From Zhengitettix transpicula (lineage: Eukaryota; Arthropoda; Insecta; Orthoptera; Tetrigidae): 64,000 bases of DNA. The notes beneath the pieces were generated by a model, which was not told the DNA's origin, made no database searches, and worked only from the letters and a program-made list of their open reading frames with translations. Made by a program: the position numbers and the translations under genes. Numbering within the stretch: the first letter of the stretch is position 1; every line of letters starts with the position of its first letter. Positions 1-11,760 of this stretch are shown piece after piece. The stretch covers positions 54,172,129 through 54,236,128 of the forward strand of contig CM073592.1 of the NCBI GenBank assembly GCA_037074705.1. Direction: 5' to 3'.

Positions 1-274
1 CTCAGTATACACGGCAAGCAAGGATTTTATCAATGTGTCAATTCAACTTTCCATGTAAAATTAATATATTTACACTGAAACTCAGAGTGGTGCAAATTTA
101 TCACTTTGGATTTTTTCTGTTATACAGCAAGTCATATAATTTTCATCTAATAACAGACGTTAAGTATTACTCGTAATTTTCTGCTATAAATTTGGATCGA
201 TACTCACTCGAAAGCGGTGGATCATTTATAAATGTATAACTGAAACTTAACGGATTTTTTTAATAAAACCATCA

Positions 275-465
275 TCACGATAATTTTATACATAATAACA
301 AAGTTTCGGTCCTTTGTTTTGAACTTCATCAGATGTAGTAAAACACAAACATATATTGCTAAAAATGATTTATTTCTAGTAAATTATAATATTTTTTGTT
401 TCCTCAACGCCTGAAGATGTTACAAAAAAAGGAACTAAACCATGTATGATTTTATAATAAATTGT
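275..465. repeat. Penelope-like inverted-repeat element with hammerhead-like cores (family 1)
   Basis: Two related segments face each other. Read on the minus strand, the left copy (about 275-336) shows CTGATGA, then a short GTTC/GGAC stem, then GAAAC. The right copy (about 410-465) shows the diverged series CTGAAGA...TAAAC on the plus strand. Both are followed by similar AT-rich tails containing ATGTAT and ATTTTATA. The CTGAnGA-stem-GAAA order is the core of the hammerhead ribozyme, which is known from Penelope-like retroelement ends. The right copy has lost core bases and is unlikely to cleave. Confidence 0.5.
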
Positions 466-2366
466 GTCTGACGTGTCAGCCACTTTATTTATTAATTTAA
501 CTATTTAAATCATTTAATATAACTATTAAATAAATGCGCTCCTTTTCTATATGTAAGCTGTTCTGAGTGTTTGATGATAATAAAAAATTTAAAACATTTC
601 ATTGGTCGTAAATAATAACCATTTACGGACGAAAATGTTTTATAATTTCATACCTATTAAATGGAGAATGAACATAAAAAATTAAAATTATCATTGCATG
701 GTCGCCTGGGAGCTATACTTTATTCGTCTTTCTGTAAACATTAGGTCAATGTGCATCAAAGGCGTAAAGCATTTGGTAGTATTTTAATATTTCCCTTTTT
801 TTTACGATAATTCCTATCACTGGAGGATTATAATATCACTGTCTGCGATATGATGTGTTTTTCTATTTTACGGAATGCAAGTAATGACTTATGAGAACCA
901 CCTAAATCAATTTAATAAATTTATGATTTCATTTACTTGTGGCAAACGAAAATTGTTTAAGTGTATAAGGTTTTTTTTAAAACCCTCAACCTACCAAAAG
1001 CTCTCATAAATAATTATTTCATATTTTTCGTTTCGTAAAGATTAATACATCTATTATAACGTTTATTATACGTTTTTATTTTTATACCTTATAAATAAAA
1101 TATAACGGAAAAGTTATTTAATAATACTTTAAATAAGTCTGTTTCTTAAATTTATATCCTACGTGGAAAAATTAATTCTTAACACATCAGTTACTTTCTT
1201 CACTGCAATATTCCGCGACGTACTACTTATTTAAATTGCAATGCCGTGAAATTTCAACCAATTATTTCTCATATTATCCTCGTTGACGCACATCAGTCTG
1301 ATGAAATATGAAATTCATGTATGCAATACGAGCATGTGTCTCAACATCCTTGTTTGTTCAACGTGCTTGTGTTATTTCTGAGGCCGTTTTCCAAGTCCGC
1401 AAAACAACAATTGATATTGATAGAGGCTGTGCATCATCATGAAACACATTTTGGTGATTAGCCTCCAACTGTTTTATTCTCTAATAATCAATTAATTTGT
1501 TTCTTGATATCAACCTTACGGTACATACAATTGTATATCAAATGAAACGACCCATTTATCGTTAGTACTTTAAATAAATATTTCGCCGTTGAGTTGGAAA
1601 GAATATTGTTACAATTCAAGTTCAATATGCCGAGGAATACAGAGTAAAAAGAAATATGAAATATGCATGACTCAGGCGGCGGAACTGACCTTATATTTTC
1701 GCGGTGTAACTGGTCTCCTGTTATAAACAGAGAAAATGACAATTCACTGAAATGGAAACGAAATTTCGTTCCAGTTAGGGAAACATGGGATTGCAGAGAA
1801 CAAACAGGCTCCCTAAAACAATGGGGTTGGGGAAAATATGTAACAAAGGTTTCGCAATCAAGCATCTTTTAAGGTAAACAACCTCCAAAAAAATGTAACT
1901 AGTAATATTTTTAGAACCAATAAACTTACTTTATATTTAAATCGACAATAGTATTTAACAAAATAAACATTGGACTTATCTTTAAAATAATTTAATTCTT
2001 AACTTTTATGTCGGGTATATATAAGTTATTTATTCCATTGTGATGCAACTGTTATGAATTTCAAACTTTTAGTAAAAATACTTTTATGGAAGAGACAAAT
2101 TTATATGGTTTACTTGTTAGGTTTGTAATCATGAAGCACTTTGATACACATTTTCTTATTCATAAAGAGTAACGCTGAATTTGACAATATATGTCACGGA
2201 GATATGGTTTATAAACTAGTAATTTTAGCTTATCCTCCAGTCTCATTAATGTTTAAATAGTATTGTTACAATAATAATACAGAACGTTTGTTACTGAATA
2301 ATAAAATAAAGATTTGGTCATTACAATTTAATGAAAGTAAGTAATATAAATAGTATTACATTGAAA
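466..2366. other. AT-rich noncoding stretch
   Basis: No gene, RNA or repeat is recognised. The short open frames at 1488-1872 overlap on both strands and look like chance. The last 100 bases before 2367 contain AATAAA signals and could be part of a decayed LTR that precedes the primer-binding-site motif. Confidence 0.5.
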
Positions 2367-2384
2367 TTGGCGCCCAACGTGGGG
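2367..2384 (+). other. Primer-binding-site motif of an LTR retroelement (tRNA-Lys type)
   Basis: TTGGCGCCCAACGTGGGG matches the 18-base site complementary to the 3' end of tRNA-Lys that primes reverse transcription in many retroviruses and Gypsy-type retrotransposons. It is preceded by AATAAA and by ATTACA about 7 bases upstream, which would suit the 3' end of an LTR. No gag or pol coding sequence is visible downstream, so only the leader of a lost element may remain. A related, diverged site occurs at 61959-61976. Confidence 0.6.
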
Positions 2385-4967
2385 ATCTGCAACCTAATTT
2401 TCGTATATGTATCGTTTATGTGGTTTGCTTTTTCACAAGAAAATCGTCCAACACAATTAGAGTAATATTTTTTTCGTTTTTACATAGAACTTTGAGAACG
2501 GTTTTTAGCTTTATAAATCTTCAGCCGGGCATATTGAGGCAAAATCACGACCGTTCCAAAACCTTTCACTCTGAAGCGTATATTAACTGTGGGTCCATCT
2601 TAAATTGTCATCCGCTATTTGGAAATTTAAAAGGTAAAATGTAGTGATATTCCATATTATAGACGAAATCAATCCAAACTCCTTCCAAACTCCTTCCAAT
2701 CATCTTTTATTCATACGGAGCATTTAATATGTAAGAAAAATATTTATTAAGCCTATGTTACAAGAAAAATATACAGTAATAAAGTCCCAGGAAAAAAATA
2801 AACGATATTAAATCCAAAACGCTTTATACTGGAATAATGAATTAGAATCATGCGGTTAAAAGAAAAATGAACAAAATTACTTTTATTAATAGAACAAACC
2901 ACACACACATTTTTTGAGCCAAAATCTAACCCATAAAGAACTGTGACTATCTTTTCGTTGCTATACAAATATTAGGAAACCATATAATACATATATAAAT
3001 GTAATATTAATATATTAGTTTATAACGCATGACACTTTTGCATGTTACAATGAATAACGATTTATTAATATTTTTTCTTCACACTTGCTATATTGAGCCA
3101 GTGAACTTGATTTCTATCTTTATTTATATTTACGGACTGAACCGTCTTAGATTACCCTTGTTATTGGGCTCACAGAAAGGGTCCGCAGTGGATATATCGA
3201 AAAACTGATCTTAGCAAAAGCAGAAACGAGCCACACGAAGCATATTGAGCGAACAAATCAATAGGTAAAATGGCAGCGAGGACAGACTGTCAGCTGGCGA
3301 TGGCTTTGCTGATTGGAGCCCTGTGAAAGCATATCTCACTATTAATCCCGCTACAATTCATCCATCAAACAGACTGCTTCACGTGAAAAAGTATCAGGCA
3401 TATTCAAAAGGCGGAAAATTTAAAAACTACTTCACTTTGAGTTGGGTAATCGAAAACCCGAAACTACGTCATTTTTTACGTATTATTGTCCCCTTGATGA
3501 AGAAAATCACCTGGGATGAAACGTAAAAATTCTGATATAATATATTATCATACATGATGAAGAAAAAATTGACAATTCTCAGAGTAGTGTGTATGTAATA
3601 TATTACCTATTTCCTGCCATTGGTGACTCAATTTTATTTTATTAACAATGTAAATTGTTTATACTTGTATCTCAGTAACGTTAAGTATTCTAATTCTGTC
3701 CATTATATCACATTTTTTATGATTTTCCCTTGGGGTACCAACAGTCACCTTTGAATCGTGCGTACTTCAAGGTTTATGTAAAGCTTTAAAGAGTTTAGAT
3801 ACAATTTTTATTAAAATAATTAATTTCTGATTAAAATGACGAAGATAAAAGAGAAACATTTCTGTGTTCTTTTTAAATCTCAGCTCCGCAAGGGATTCAG
3901 GCATTGTCCTCAACCAGCAAAAGTAACTGTTCTCATTCGACTTCATTAGTGGTGCGAACTCTGATGAATGCTCATTCTCTGATTCCATTGAAAGAGCTTT
4001 CAAAATATATCCAACATGTTGCGTAAGACATTTACAAGCATCATACTTCTATTTTAACTGTTAATTTGTTGATACACTACGATTACCACGTTTCTCTTAT
4101 AGAATAAACCACCACTTTTTGTCAGTTAAAGATGGATGGTGCACATTTATTGTACCATAATCACCAAAATATTAATTTATTAAAAGTAAAATCTCTAAAT
4201 ATGACCTATCTGCGGCAGAAAAATATTTAGTCATTCTACATAATTTAAAATGAAATATTATGCATACATCACAATTAACACTCATTGTCAATTTTTTCTC
4301 TAAAATAATATTAACAATATAGTTTACTCATGTAGGTCAACGAGACGATCGCAGTTGTTTCCGCTTTTGCCATGAGGCCCTTTTGTTTTGATAATGTCAA
4401 AGTTGTTGGCAGTCATCCAGTCGGTTTGATTTTTTTTTGCCGTATTGAAACTCCGAAATAGTCACCATTTTCATAACAAAATGGAGTCATATAAATATTG
4501 CAGACGGCCAATAAGAATATAAACTCTCTGTTCACAAAAAAAGAAATAAAACAAATCATGTACACTATGAAACCGTAAAATTCTGTCGCAATACCACTGG
4601 AGCCCCTCCAGGTGATTGCAGTTCTACATGATTGAAATTCAAGATTAACTTGGCGTATACAATATTCCACTGTTCCTGACATCAAAGAATAAAACATGTA
4701 CACGTATTTTTGTTAATGGAATGCTGCTATAATGAATTGGATGATGTTGACCTTTCCGCAACCTATTTACTTTGTCTCTTTAATAGCCAGTACGATTTTA
4801 TAATAGCTCCATATTTCTATGACGTCGGAAATTATATTGAAAATGTTTCGAAGTACTGTATATTAAAACTTAATTTTATTTGTTCCCATTGCAGTTGTTT
4901 TATTTTTAAATAATCGTAGAAGGTTGATATCACACTGTAGAGATGTTCAATAAATTTTATATGCTTC
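2385..4967. other. Noncoding stretch, no recognised feature
   Basis: AT-rich DNA with only short chance open frames. A less AT-rich patch at 3170-3325 has an ATG at 3270 opening a short hydrophobic frame, but the reading is too weak to call an exon. Confidence 0.5.
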
Positions 4968-5159
4968 TCTGATCTTCTGGGTGTATGAAAAGTCGGGAAA
5001 TACGTGTGTTTATAATTATCATGCGTATTTAAAGGAAATTAATTTGGATTAGTCGTATAATTTTCTGATCTTCTGGGTATATGAAAAGTCGGGAAACACA
5101 CGTGTTTATAATTATCATGCGTATTTAAAGGAAATTAATTTGGGTTAGTCGTATAATTT
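4968..5159. repeat. Two-unit tandem duplication, 96-bp period
   Basis: The units at 4968-5063 and 5064-5159 are almost identical. Both begin TCTGATCTTCTGGGT and end TTAGTCGTATAATTTT, with only a few substitutions between them. No coding content is apparent. The close match indicates a recent local duplication. Confidence 0.9.
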
Positions 5160-5559
5160 TTTTTTATTGCGGAAGCTTCGGTGACATTTGGGGTAATTTA
5201 AACCCATTAGCAGAAGGTAGAACTAGTATAGTACATCCGGCGGCAAAACATGTATTTTACAGTTTGAAGGCATAAACCTAAATAAAAATGTAAACATCCG
5301 CTGAACCTTCCTGTTGCTGAGCGTTCGGGGGAGGGGTTGATAAAACTCGAGAGGAAATTAAAAGATTGAATTTCTACCAGTCAAAGCAATGGGAGCCATG
5401 TTTCAAATCCACATGAATCCAAGAATGAGAGGTAAGTAGTGATAGTGAAAGATATTGACTGTTGAGACGGCCATGATTTTTAGAACACAGTTTCTACTGA
5501 ATACCTATTTTACGCGATATGTCCGGAATTATACGACATCTAGAGTCTGAATCCCCACC

Positions 5560-6017
5560 TCTGTCTTCCGTTTGCGACGCCATTGCACGTAATTGAGCCC
5601 TTTATAGGTCCTAACCCAAGATTACCTGTCGCCGTTAAAGATTCGGCTGGTCGACGATAAACTGTAAATTGGACAATCCAGTAGGTGTTTCGAGCCTGCG
5701 TACTAGATCACCTTGTTTGAATGAAAAGCATTGATTTACGAGGCGGTTGGGAAATCGCTGCCCAGTCAAGGCAACAGCTGTCATGTTGGCGCTGGTAAAG
5801 ATGAGCATGTGAGCTTTACGAGTCTCCGGTGAGGCGTTGATCGATGCAGCCGACGGCCTTTCCGTGCCCTGCATACAGCTGTACAGCTGCTCCCCGATAT
5901 GGTCAAGGATACTTCAGTAGTACTGGATTTCAATAATTCAGAAAATCTCGCATTTAGAGTACGAGTCATGGCATAGCTTCCATTCGGAACTGACGTAGAA
6001 TACGGAACTGCTAGCAT
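5560..6017 (-). pseudogene. Unassigned coding-like island, frame-broken
   Basis: This patch is clearly richer in G+C than its surroundings and carries two overlapping open frames on the minus strand (5781-6017 and 5635-5874). The amino-acid sense appears to pass from one frame to the other near 5870-5940, as expected for a frameshifted old coding sequence. The downstream frame is hydrophilic, includes TGQRFPNRLVNQCFSF and ends at a stop at about 5635. I do not recognise the family. A retroelement protein, an integrated viral gene or a host exon are all possible. No splice sites or promoter are evident. Confidence 0.35.
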
Positions 6018-7322
6018 ATAGACATGAATGTAAAGATGAGGATAATGTTTTCATTGCTCAATAACAAAGCAACACCATTAATTTAATAAATATTAGACAC
6101 TATATTTATCTTAAAATGCTTAGTTTTCTAATTTCTATACGTAAAGTCTCAGTAGGTTCAAATCATTAGAACGTATTGTAATGAAGAAAAATTTGCAAGT
6201 AAACCAAAAATAAATATCCAATTTTATTTATCGTGAGGTTTGAAATAAAACTCAAGGTATTACGGCGTTTTTGGTGAAAACTGTTCAAGATGAAAAAAAC
6301 ATACGATGGAAGTTATATGCATGCCTGAAACTTTACAGAAACGCAAAACCTATCCATATGGGTTACCGGTTACACATAGAAATTTCTGGCAATAACCGCA
6401 AACCTCAAGTTGATCATAGTCCAGGCCTAGCCGCAAGATATTGGGCTGCCTAACATAAAAATATACAATAAAATAGCGTTTAATGTAAACTAGTATTCAA
6501 TCTGCATCCAATAAAAATATCTGAAACCACTCAATCAGTCAAATCATGTTTCGTTCGTTTCCCAACCACAATCCTTTAGATTACATAAACGACTCCATCA
6601 GTCAAAAAATTGATCCTTTCTTGCTCTCCAAACAACGAATAGCTCAATTCTTGGCACAAGCTGACGAGGTTAAGCAAAGAAACCAAAGGCTGGCCTCCGG
6701 AAAATTATCACTTCAGAGATGTATCTATGCTACAAATTCAATAAATATAAATTTTAGCCCTTTTGCGTGATGAATCATTACAGTTTTTCCTACTTGCCGA
6801 ATTATATACAAATTATACGTAAACTTTTCCACTGTTAAATTTTGCATAATCAAAAAGTCTGCGGTTTCCCAGAAACCAAGTTTGCTGTCAGAACTTATCT
6901 AACTTGTCTAAAAGAAAAATATTATTCGTCATTAATTATGTGTAGAGATATAAAACAGGCGGTGTACTCTAAGTACACAACGATATAAGCACAAAACGTA
7001 GTTTGATGCCAGTGACAAGAAAAAATAAAATTTTAAAAATTAATATTAAAGTTTCACCATTATTGGTTTTACTCAAAAATTAATTATTCCGCAATGTAGT
7101 TTATTCCCAAAGTAAATGACACTATATTTTCTTGCGTATTCAGTCTCAAATATCTCATTTTTGTCAGTGTTTAAGCTTTCTGTTTTGACAAAGTTTCTCT
7201 TAGTCAGATCACAAGTTTCTCATTTACGCTAAAGTGAAACAGCTGTAGATCGACAGTTATCCAAATATCCATGAACTCCGGTTATAACTTGCGTTTCAAA
7301 TATTTAACCGCGACGTAATTCT
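6018..7322. other. AT-rich noncoding stretch
   Basis: No domain, repeat or RNA is recognised. Short open frames at 6271-6453 and 6546-6770 have no recognisable content. Confidence 0.5.
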
Positions 7323-7386
7323 ATGCTATTCTCTGTCAAATTATTCGTATTGACTATTTCTGCTTCGTTATCTACGTCACTGTGTG
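7323..7386 (+). CDS. Candidate first coding exon encoding a signal-peptide-like leader
   Basis: ATG at 7323 opens 21 codons. They begin MLFSVKLFVLTIS, a short basic start followed by a hydrophobic core, and end SLSTSLC. The exon then stops at a textbook donor, GTAAGT (7387-7392), in phase 1. This is how first exons of secreted proteins commonly end. A possible partner exon with a strong acceptor lies at 9519-9574 in a compatible phase. The leader is visible in the sequence. That it is used is inferred, because a short hydrophobic frame beside a donor can arise by chance in 64 kb. Confidence 0.3.
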
Positions 7387-9518
7387 GTAAGTATTTCTAA
7401 AAAAATAACAATTCAATTAGAATGTAGTCCTTCACGTTTCCATTCTCTGATTCATAGAGTCGGAAGGTGACATTTCTGAAGAGGGTACAGAAAAAACAAG
7501 TTAAGAATTAGAAATAGGAAATTATTAAAAAAAAAAATCATGATAACATCGTTTCGAGCAAGAAATGAAATTCTGGAGTAGATAATCTATTCACTCGTAC
7601 TCCATAGTGTTTATTCCTACCTTGTACATATCATGACAATTTTCAGCTTCTATTTATGTGCCTCCCTGACATTTCCTCTAGATTGATCGTCAATTACCCA
7701 GTCAAATACTTCAGTGAGTTATTGGAATTTCCGTCAATCTTTAAATCTACGCAAAAATATTTTCTGAATGAATGCATTCGTCACGTGAAGCCGTGGGACA
7801 TAAACACAAGAAGATTCACGCATTTTATCTGAGGACCTTCCTAGGATCGTTAATACAACACTATAGAATATTTCGTTAACCTACTTACATAAAAATTCAA
7901 CGGTAATTTTCCTTCCGGGGGGGAATTATGATTGCTATCTAAAATACAGTAACGAGAGAGAGTCCTCAATGGCCTCCATTGATTAACTGCTTCGATGAAT
8001 AGAATTCCAATACTTATTTTAAGAATAACTGTAATTTTCCGTGTCCCTAGTTGCGCTATGAAAACTATCCTGCATGAGGTAACGAGATAATCTCAACCAA
8101 CGTCGCCCACGTCCGATTCTAAATATAGAATGCGTCCGTATTCAGCGCCCATAAATGATGCAGGCGCCATTTCTCGGCATAAAGCAGGGCGCCCTCAGCG
8201 GCGGAAGGCGTCGCTCATATCAGCCCTCATTGTAACTGTCACCTTTACAGCGTTATGATATTACTCCACAATGGAACCCATCATCGCCTTCGAGGAGATC
8301 CGCCATTATTTATGATGGGGTAAAATTTCTACCAGCCTACTTCACCGTATTTATTCCACACGCCATTAAAGCTGTTGGATATTAAATACAACAAAGAATT
8401 ATTTTCCCAAGTGTCTATACAGTGAGTATAAAACACAATAATTTCAGAAAAAGAACGACTCTATTTGTGAGTAACTTATCAATTCCTTTTTTTAGATACT
8501 TGCATTATTGTTATAAACAATCCTCGTCCAATATCTCACTTTCTCTGTCCGTTAATTTTCATCGTATCCCCCAAAATATTCATAATATTCCATTAAATGC
8601 GTTCGTATATTTAGTCTTAAATTCCATCCTCACTTTTCACATCCTTATAGATCGACTCTTTCTGAAAAAAATTAATATTAAAGTTCAGTGTGTAAAATAG
8701 TCTTTTAAAGAGCTTTTAAAGCTCACAAATAGTCAATCTCGAACAGTAATACATGAATAACTGGATAATAAAAGTAAAATCTCTCAGAAATATGAATTTG
8801 AGGTTAAACAGATGTCCGTGAACCTCTTACGCCAAACCAGGATTGTTTTATTAAAATCCTATACACACAGTCTGATATCTCTAGACGAATAACGGCCGAC
8901 CTGGTCTGTAAATGCTTGAAGATGACTCTGGGATAATCAAAAACGGGCGCCGATGGTGCTGAAGTAGACCAGCAATCTCGATTCTTTATCGTGGGTATCT
9001 AGAGCCGGCGGCAACAAAAATTCTACCGAATTACCGAGACTACTACGTCGTAGAAGTAATCTTTGAGTGTTGTGTTAACGGTCGGCGGATGGCTTAGGAT
9101 TAACTGCAGGAAGGCTTCTCGTGTTTTCTTCCTATAACAAAGACTTGGCTCCCCGGAAGGTGACGTTCGCTAAAAGGTTGTCTTGACGTTGACGAATTTT
9201 TTCCATGTAACAACCAAAACTAGAAAATTCAACAAAATTCCGCAAATTTATGAAAATATAAAACTTCTCTTTTAGATAAATACTAGTTAGATGAAAATGA
9301 GCAATTAATAGTTAAACGGTAATATTTATAATTTTGTATAACATCTCTAGAAAGGTCATAAATATCTTCTGATTCCCGAAGGGCAGTTCGCATAAATGTA
9401 ATTACTATAATTGTATATTATTTTATAATAAATTAAAGTTTATGATATAAGTGGTAAATAGTTTTACACAATTACAAAGAGTTTGTTAAAGTCAAAACAA
9501 TTAATTTTTCTTTTTCAG
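7387..9518. other. Noncoding stretch with a moderately GC-rich block
   Basis: Mostly AT-rich. The block at about 8090-8330 is less AT-rich and holds paired CGCC/GGCG words and two ATAAATGATG-like sites (CATAAATGATG, TTATTTATGATGG), so it could be a regulatory element. A second richer block lies at 8890-9170. Neither has a convincing open frame. If the exons at 7323 and 9519 are joined, this stretch would be the intron. Confidence 0.3.
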
Positions 9519-9574
9519 TCTGGGAAGGAATTATACGTGGAGGACACTCCATAGGAACTCGAAATAGTTGTTAG
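9519..9574 (+). CDS. Candidate terminal exon after a strong splice acceptor
   Basis: A long T-rich tract ends in CAG at 9516-9518, a good acceptor. Joined in phase 1 to the exon ending at 7386, the frame reads on through VWEGIIRGGHSIGTRNSC to a TAG at 9572-9574. The total product would be about 39 residues, with an N-terminal leader and two Gly-rich turns. The 2.1-kb intron is reasonable for a large insect genome. I recognise no family, and the pairing of the two exons is a guess. Confidence 0.15.
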
Positions 9575-10048
9575 AGTAAAAAAACTACAATTTTCTGATA
9601 AAACATAGTTTTCGAAGCCTCGTAAGCGCATCAAGATGATCTTTTTTTCTTCTCTTTATTTTTTAAAATGTTCTTTCGCTTATTTAACACCAGTTACATC
9701 TCTTCACAGTTGTAATAATGAAAATATTTTTGTATACCTCTTTACTAAATTACACGTTTCGTGCTACAATACGTTGTTGTTAGTCAATTTTCAATATATA
9801 ATATGGATTATCACTAATTTGATTTCTTCTCGATCGACTGTGTGGTCAATTTCTTTTGTGAAATGTATACGAGGATGACATGAATGAAGGTACTTAGAGT
9901 AATGTTTACAAGTTATATAGTAATTATATTGTACATTTATGAAGGGTTCGTTTATCTGATTACACAGTACACTCGTATTACTGTGATAAATTTAGTAATA
10001 TTCAGTTTAAATATAATTAAGCACATTTATCATCAAGAATCCCATTTC

Positions 10049-10298
10049 ATGAAGGAAGCGCTTACATTAAATACTTGTGTCTTAAAATGTCTATTTTGTG
10101 CAATTCTGTTCACCATCTCTGTCACTGCGCGAGGTGCGTAGATCTGAGGTAATCATCTGTGTACTTTTTCGGGGTTGCATTCGGTGGTTTCGTAAATGGT
10201 ACATCGTTCATAGTTTTTCTCCTTTCTCTTTAGCAGAGCTAATTTTCCCTGAGAGGCAGGCGGTCTCTTTATTCTATCCGGAGCCTGGCATTCTGTAA
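10049..10298 (+). CDS. Candidate two-exon small secreted peptide gene
   Basis: Exon 1 (10049-10133) starts at ATG and encodes 28 residues containing the hydrophobic run CLFCAILFTISVTA followed by Arg, typical of a signal peptide with its cleavage site. It ends in phase 1 at GTGCGT. A 100-base intron follows. Its acceptor (10231-10233) ends a strong pyrimidine tract (TTTTTCTCCTTTCTCTTTAG). Exon 2 (10234-10298) keeps the frame, reads LIFPERQAVSLFYPEPG and stops at TAA 10296-10298, giving 49 residues in all. The frame stays open for another 69 codons beyond that stop. The LIFPE start faintly recalls insect DM4/12-type secreted proteins, but this is only a resemblance. The gene model is inferred from splice signals alone. 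Confidence 0.3.
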
Positions 10299-10928
10299 TT
10301 GGCTTATCAGCGCCGGAGACTGCGACGTATCTTTGAAAAATGTCACCCCGAAGCAGGGAAACGCGAGACGGTAACGAACTTCTCGATCCCGCTTCCGAAG
10401 AAGCCATTGCTGAAGTCACTTAGTCCAGAGGCCAACGTAATAGCAAAAGGGGTAGAGTTATTTCTACAGCCAATTTCTCCAATGAGAGACGAACACGACG
10501 CGGATTAAACCCCCAATTGTTTATTGTGTGACGGCAGCTAAGGGCATATCTGCGCGATATAATCATTTAATAAATATCACCGTGGCATTTTCCTAAGGAA
10601 ATTAGACGAAATACAAAAATTAATACTATACGTAACGATTCTTATTTGTACACGTAAGTATGTAATTACCTTGATAATTATTTATTAAAGTTAATTTTTA
10701 GTCCATGCGTTCGCTGACATATTTACGTATTTTTTATTACTACTGTGGTAAGGTTGTTTAATGATGCTCTAAATTGTATATAGAATTACTTTAAACTATT
10801 ATTAAATTTTTATAGGATTACTTGAATTAAGTAAAACAAAATTAATCTGATTTACAAATTAATTTTGCCAAAATATTAAATCTCAGAGTTAAATACGAAA
10901 CAAACTAGCATAAAAATGAAAATTAATT
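10299..10928. other. Post-gene stretch with an open continuation, then AT-rich DNA
   Basis: From 10299 to 10508 the frame of the candidate peptide gene continues without a stop (it includes KRETVTNFSIPLPKKPLL). The TAA at 10296 may therefore be a nonsense change, or the frame may be chance, because a minus-strand frame is also open over 10153-10419. After 10510 the DNA is AT-rich and shows nothing. Confidence 0.3.
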
Positions 10929-11300
10929 AATGTTCCGGGGTCACATACCTTGGGCATACTGTAAGAGTTGTTCGTTGTTCCTATTGGAACAGTCGGCCAG
11001 CTGCCTCCTAAACTGGTCGAGGCACGGAGAAGGGAATGCTGCGTCCCGACAGCTAACCCCTCTCTCGCCATAGGAAGGGCGTGGGACAAGTACCCAATGC
11101 CCGACCTACCTGATGCAGGTTCTTCTACGGTTTTCCCTGCATTACCTTGCATTACCTTAAACTACAGCCCGGGGGACCTAGTTAACCCTTGGCTACCTTC
11201 CTCTACCCTTCCGCATCCCCCCTTTCAGATCCCTTCCTATGCTATTAAAGGGGAGTTGCCACCATGTGTATTACCCTCATGTAGCCTGTTACCCTAAAAA
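10929..11300 (+). repeat. R450 dispersed repeat, copy 1 (5'-truncated)
   Basis: This copy shares the order of blocks seen in all R450 copies: GGTCAC/GCAGACCTTGGGCATAC, GTCGGCCAGCTGCCTCCTAA, ATGCCCGACCTACC, TAGTTAACCCTTGGCTACC, CGCATCCCCCCTTTC and TATGCTATTAAAGGGGAGTTGCC. It ends CATGTAGCCTGTTACCCT plus a short A-run. The A-rich 3' end makes it a retroposed sequence. It lacks the first ~60 bases present in the 47.5-kb copy. Confidence 0.85.
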
Positions 11301-11439
11301 AATTATAATAATAATTTGGAAACGTAATAAGAGATAATCGCGGGATTTGCTCACGTAAACTTCAGTCGGTATCATCGGGAAATGCCGAGCGACATCCCTT
11401 CTTCTTTCACCACCTACAGAAAGTCCTTATTCAGAGAAT

Positions 11440-11760
11440 ATTTGATCTTCTGCTCTTGCCATACTCGATCTCCCCTTCCCAAATCTTCCAATCAGTTATA
11501 GACAAACCGCTTCCTCTGCCGTCTCCTTGCAAACTAGTTCACATTAAGATCTTATTTGATCTTTCTCTCTGCAATTATCAACAAGAACTATTTTGATGAG
11601 TATAACAGTATATTTTGTCTGTATAATATGTTGAGGGATCCATCACAACAATAGTCAACACTACGACCAGACGCACCTTGCCAAACTCGATCTTCTCTCT
11701 CCAAGCATTTTGAACAAACAGCTTCCTCTGACGTCTCCATGCAACCGCCCACATCGCCGC
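11440..11760. repeat. Diverged direct duplication, about 240-bp spacing
   Basis: The block near 11455-11530 (CTTGCCATACTCGATCTCC ... AAACCGCTTCCTCTGCCGTC) recurs near 11690-11750 (CTTGCCAAACTCGATCTTC ... AAACAGCTTCCTCTGACGTC). Matched words keep their order and spacing with many substitutions, so this is an old duplication or two copies of an unknown repeat. The open frame across the second copy is not recognised. Confidence 0.6.

Noticed and set aside
3270..3322. Possible first exon (ATG, MAARTDCQLAMALLIGA, then GTGAAAG)
   Set aside because: The donor is weak, the hydrophobic part is short and no partner exon was found. The frame ends at a stop two codons later.
5398..5433. ATG frame ending at GTAAGT after AATGAGAG
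   Set aside because: The encoded peptide is not signal-like and has no coding texture. One good donor alone is expected by chance.
10663..10740. Extra copy of the LINE 3' end (TTAAAGTTAATTTTTAGTCC)
   Set aside because: Only about 18 AT-rich bases agree and the following blocks do not match.
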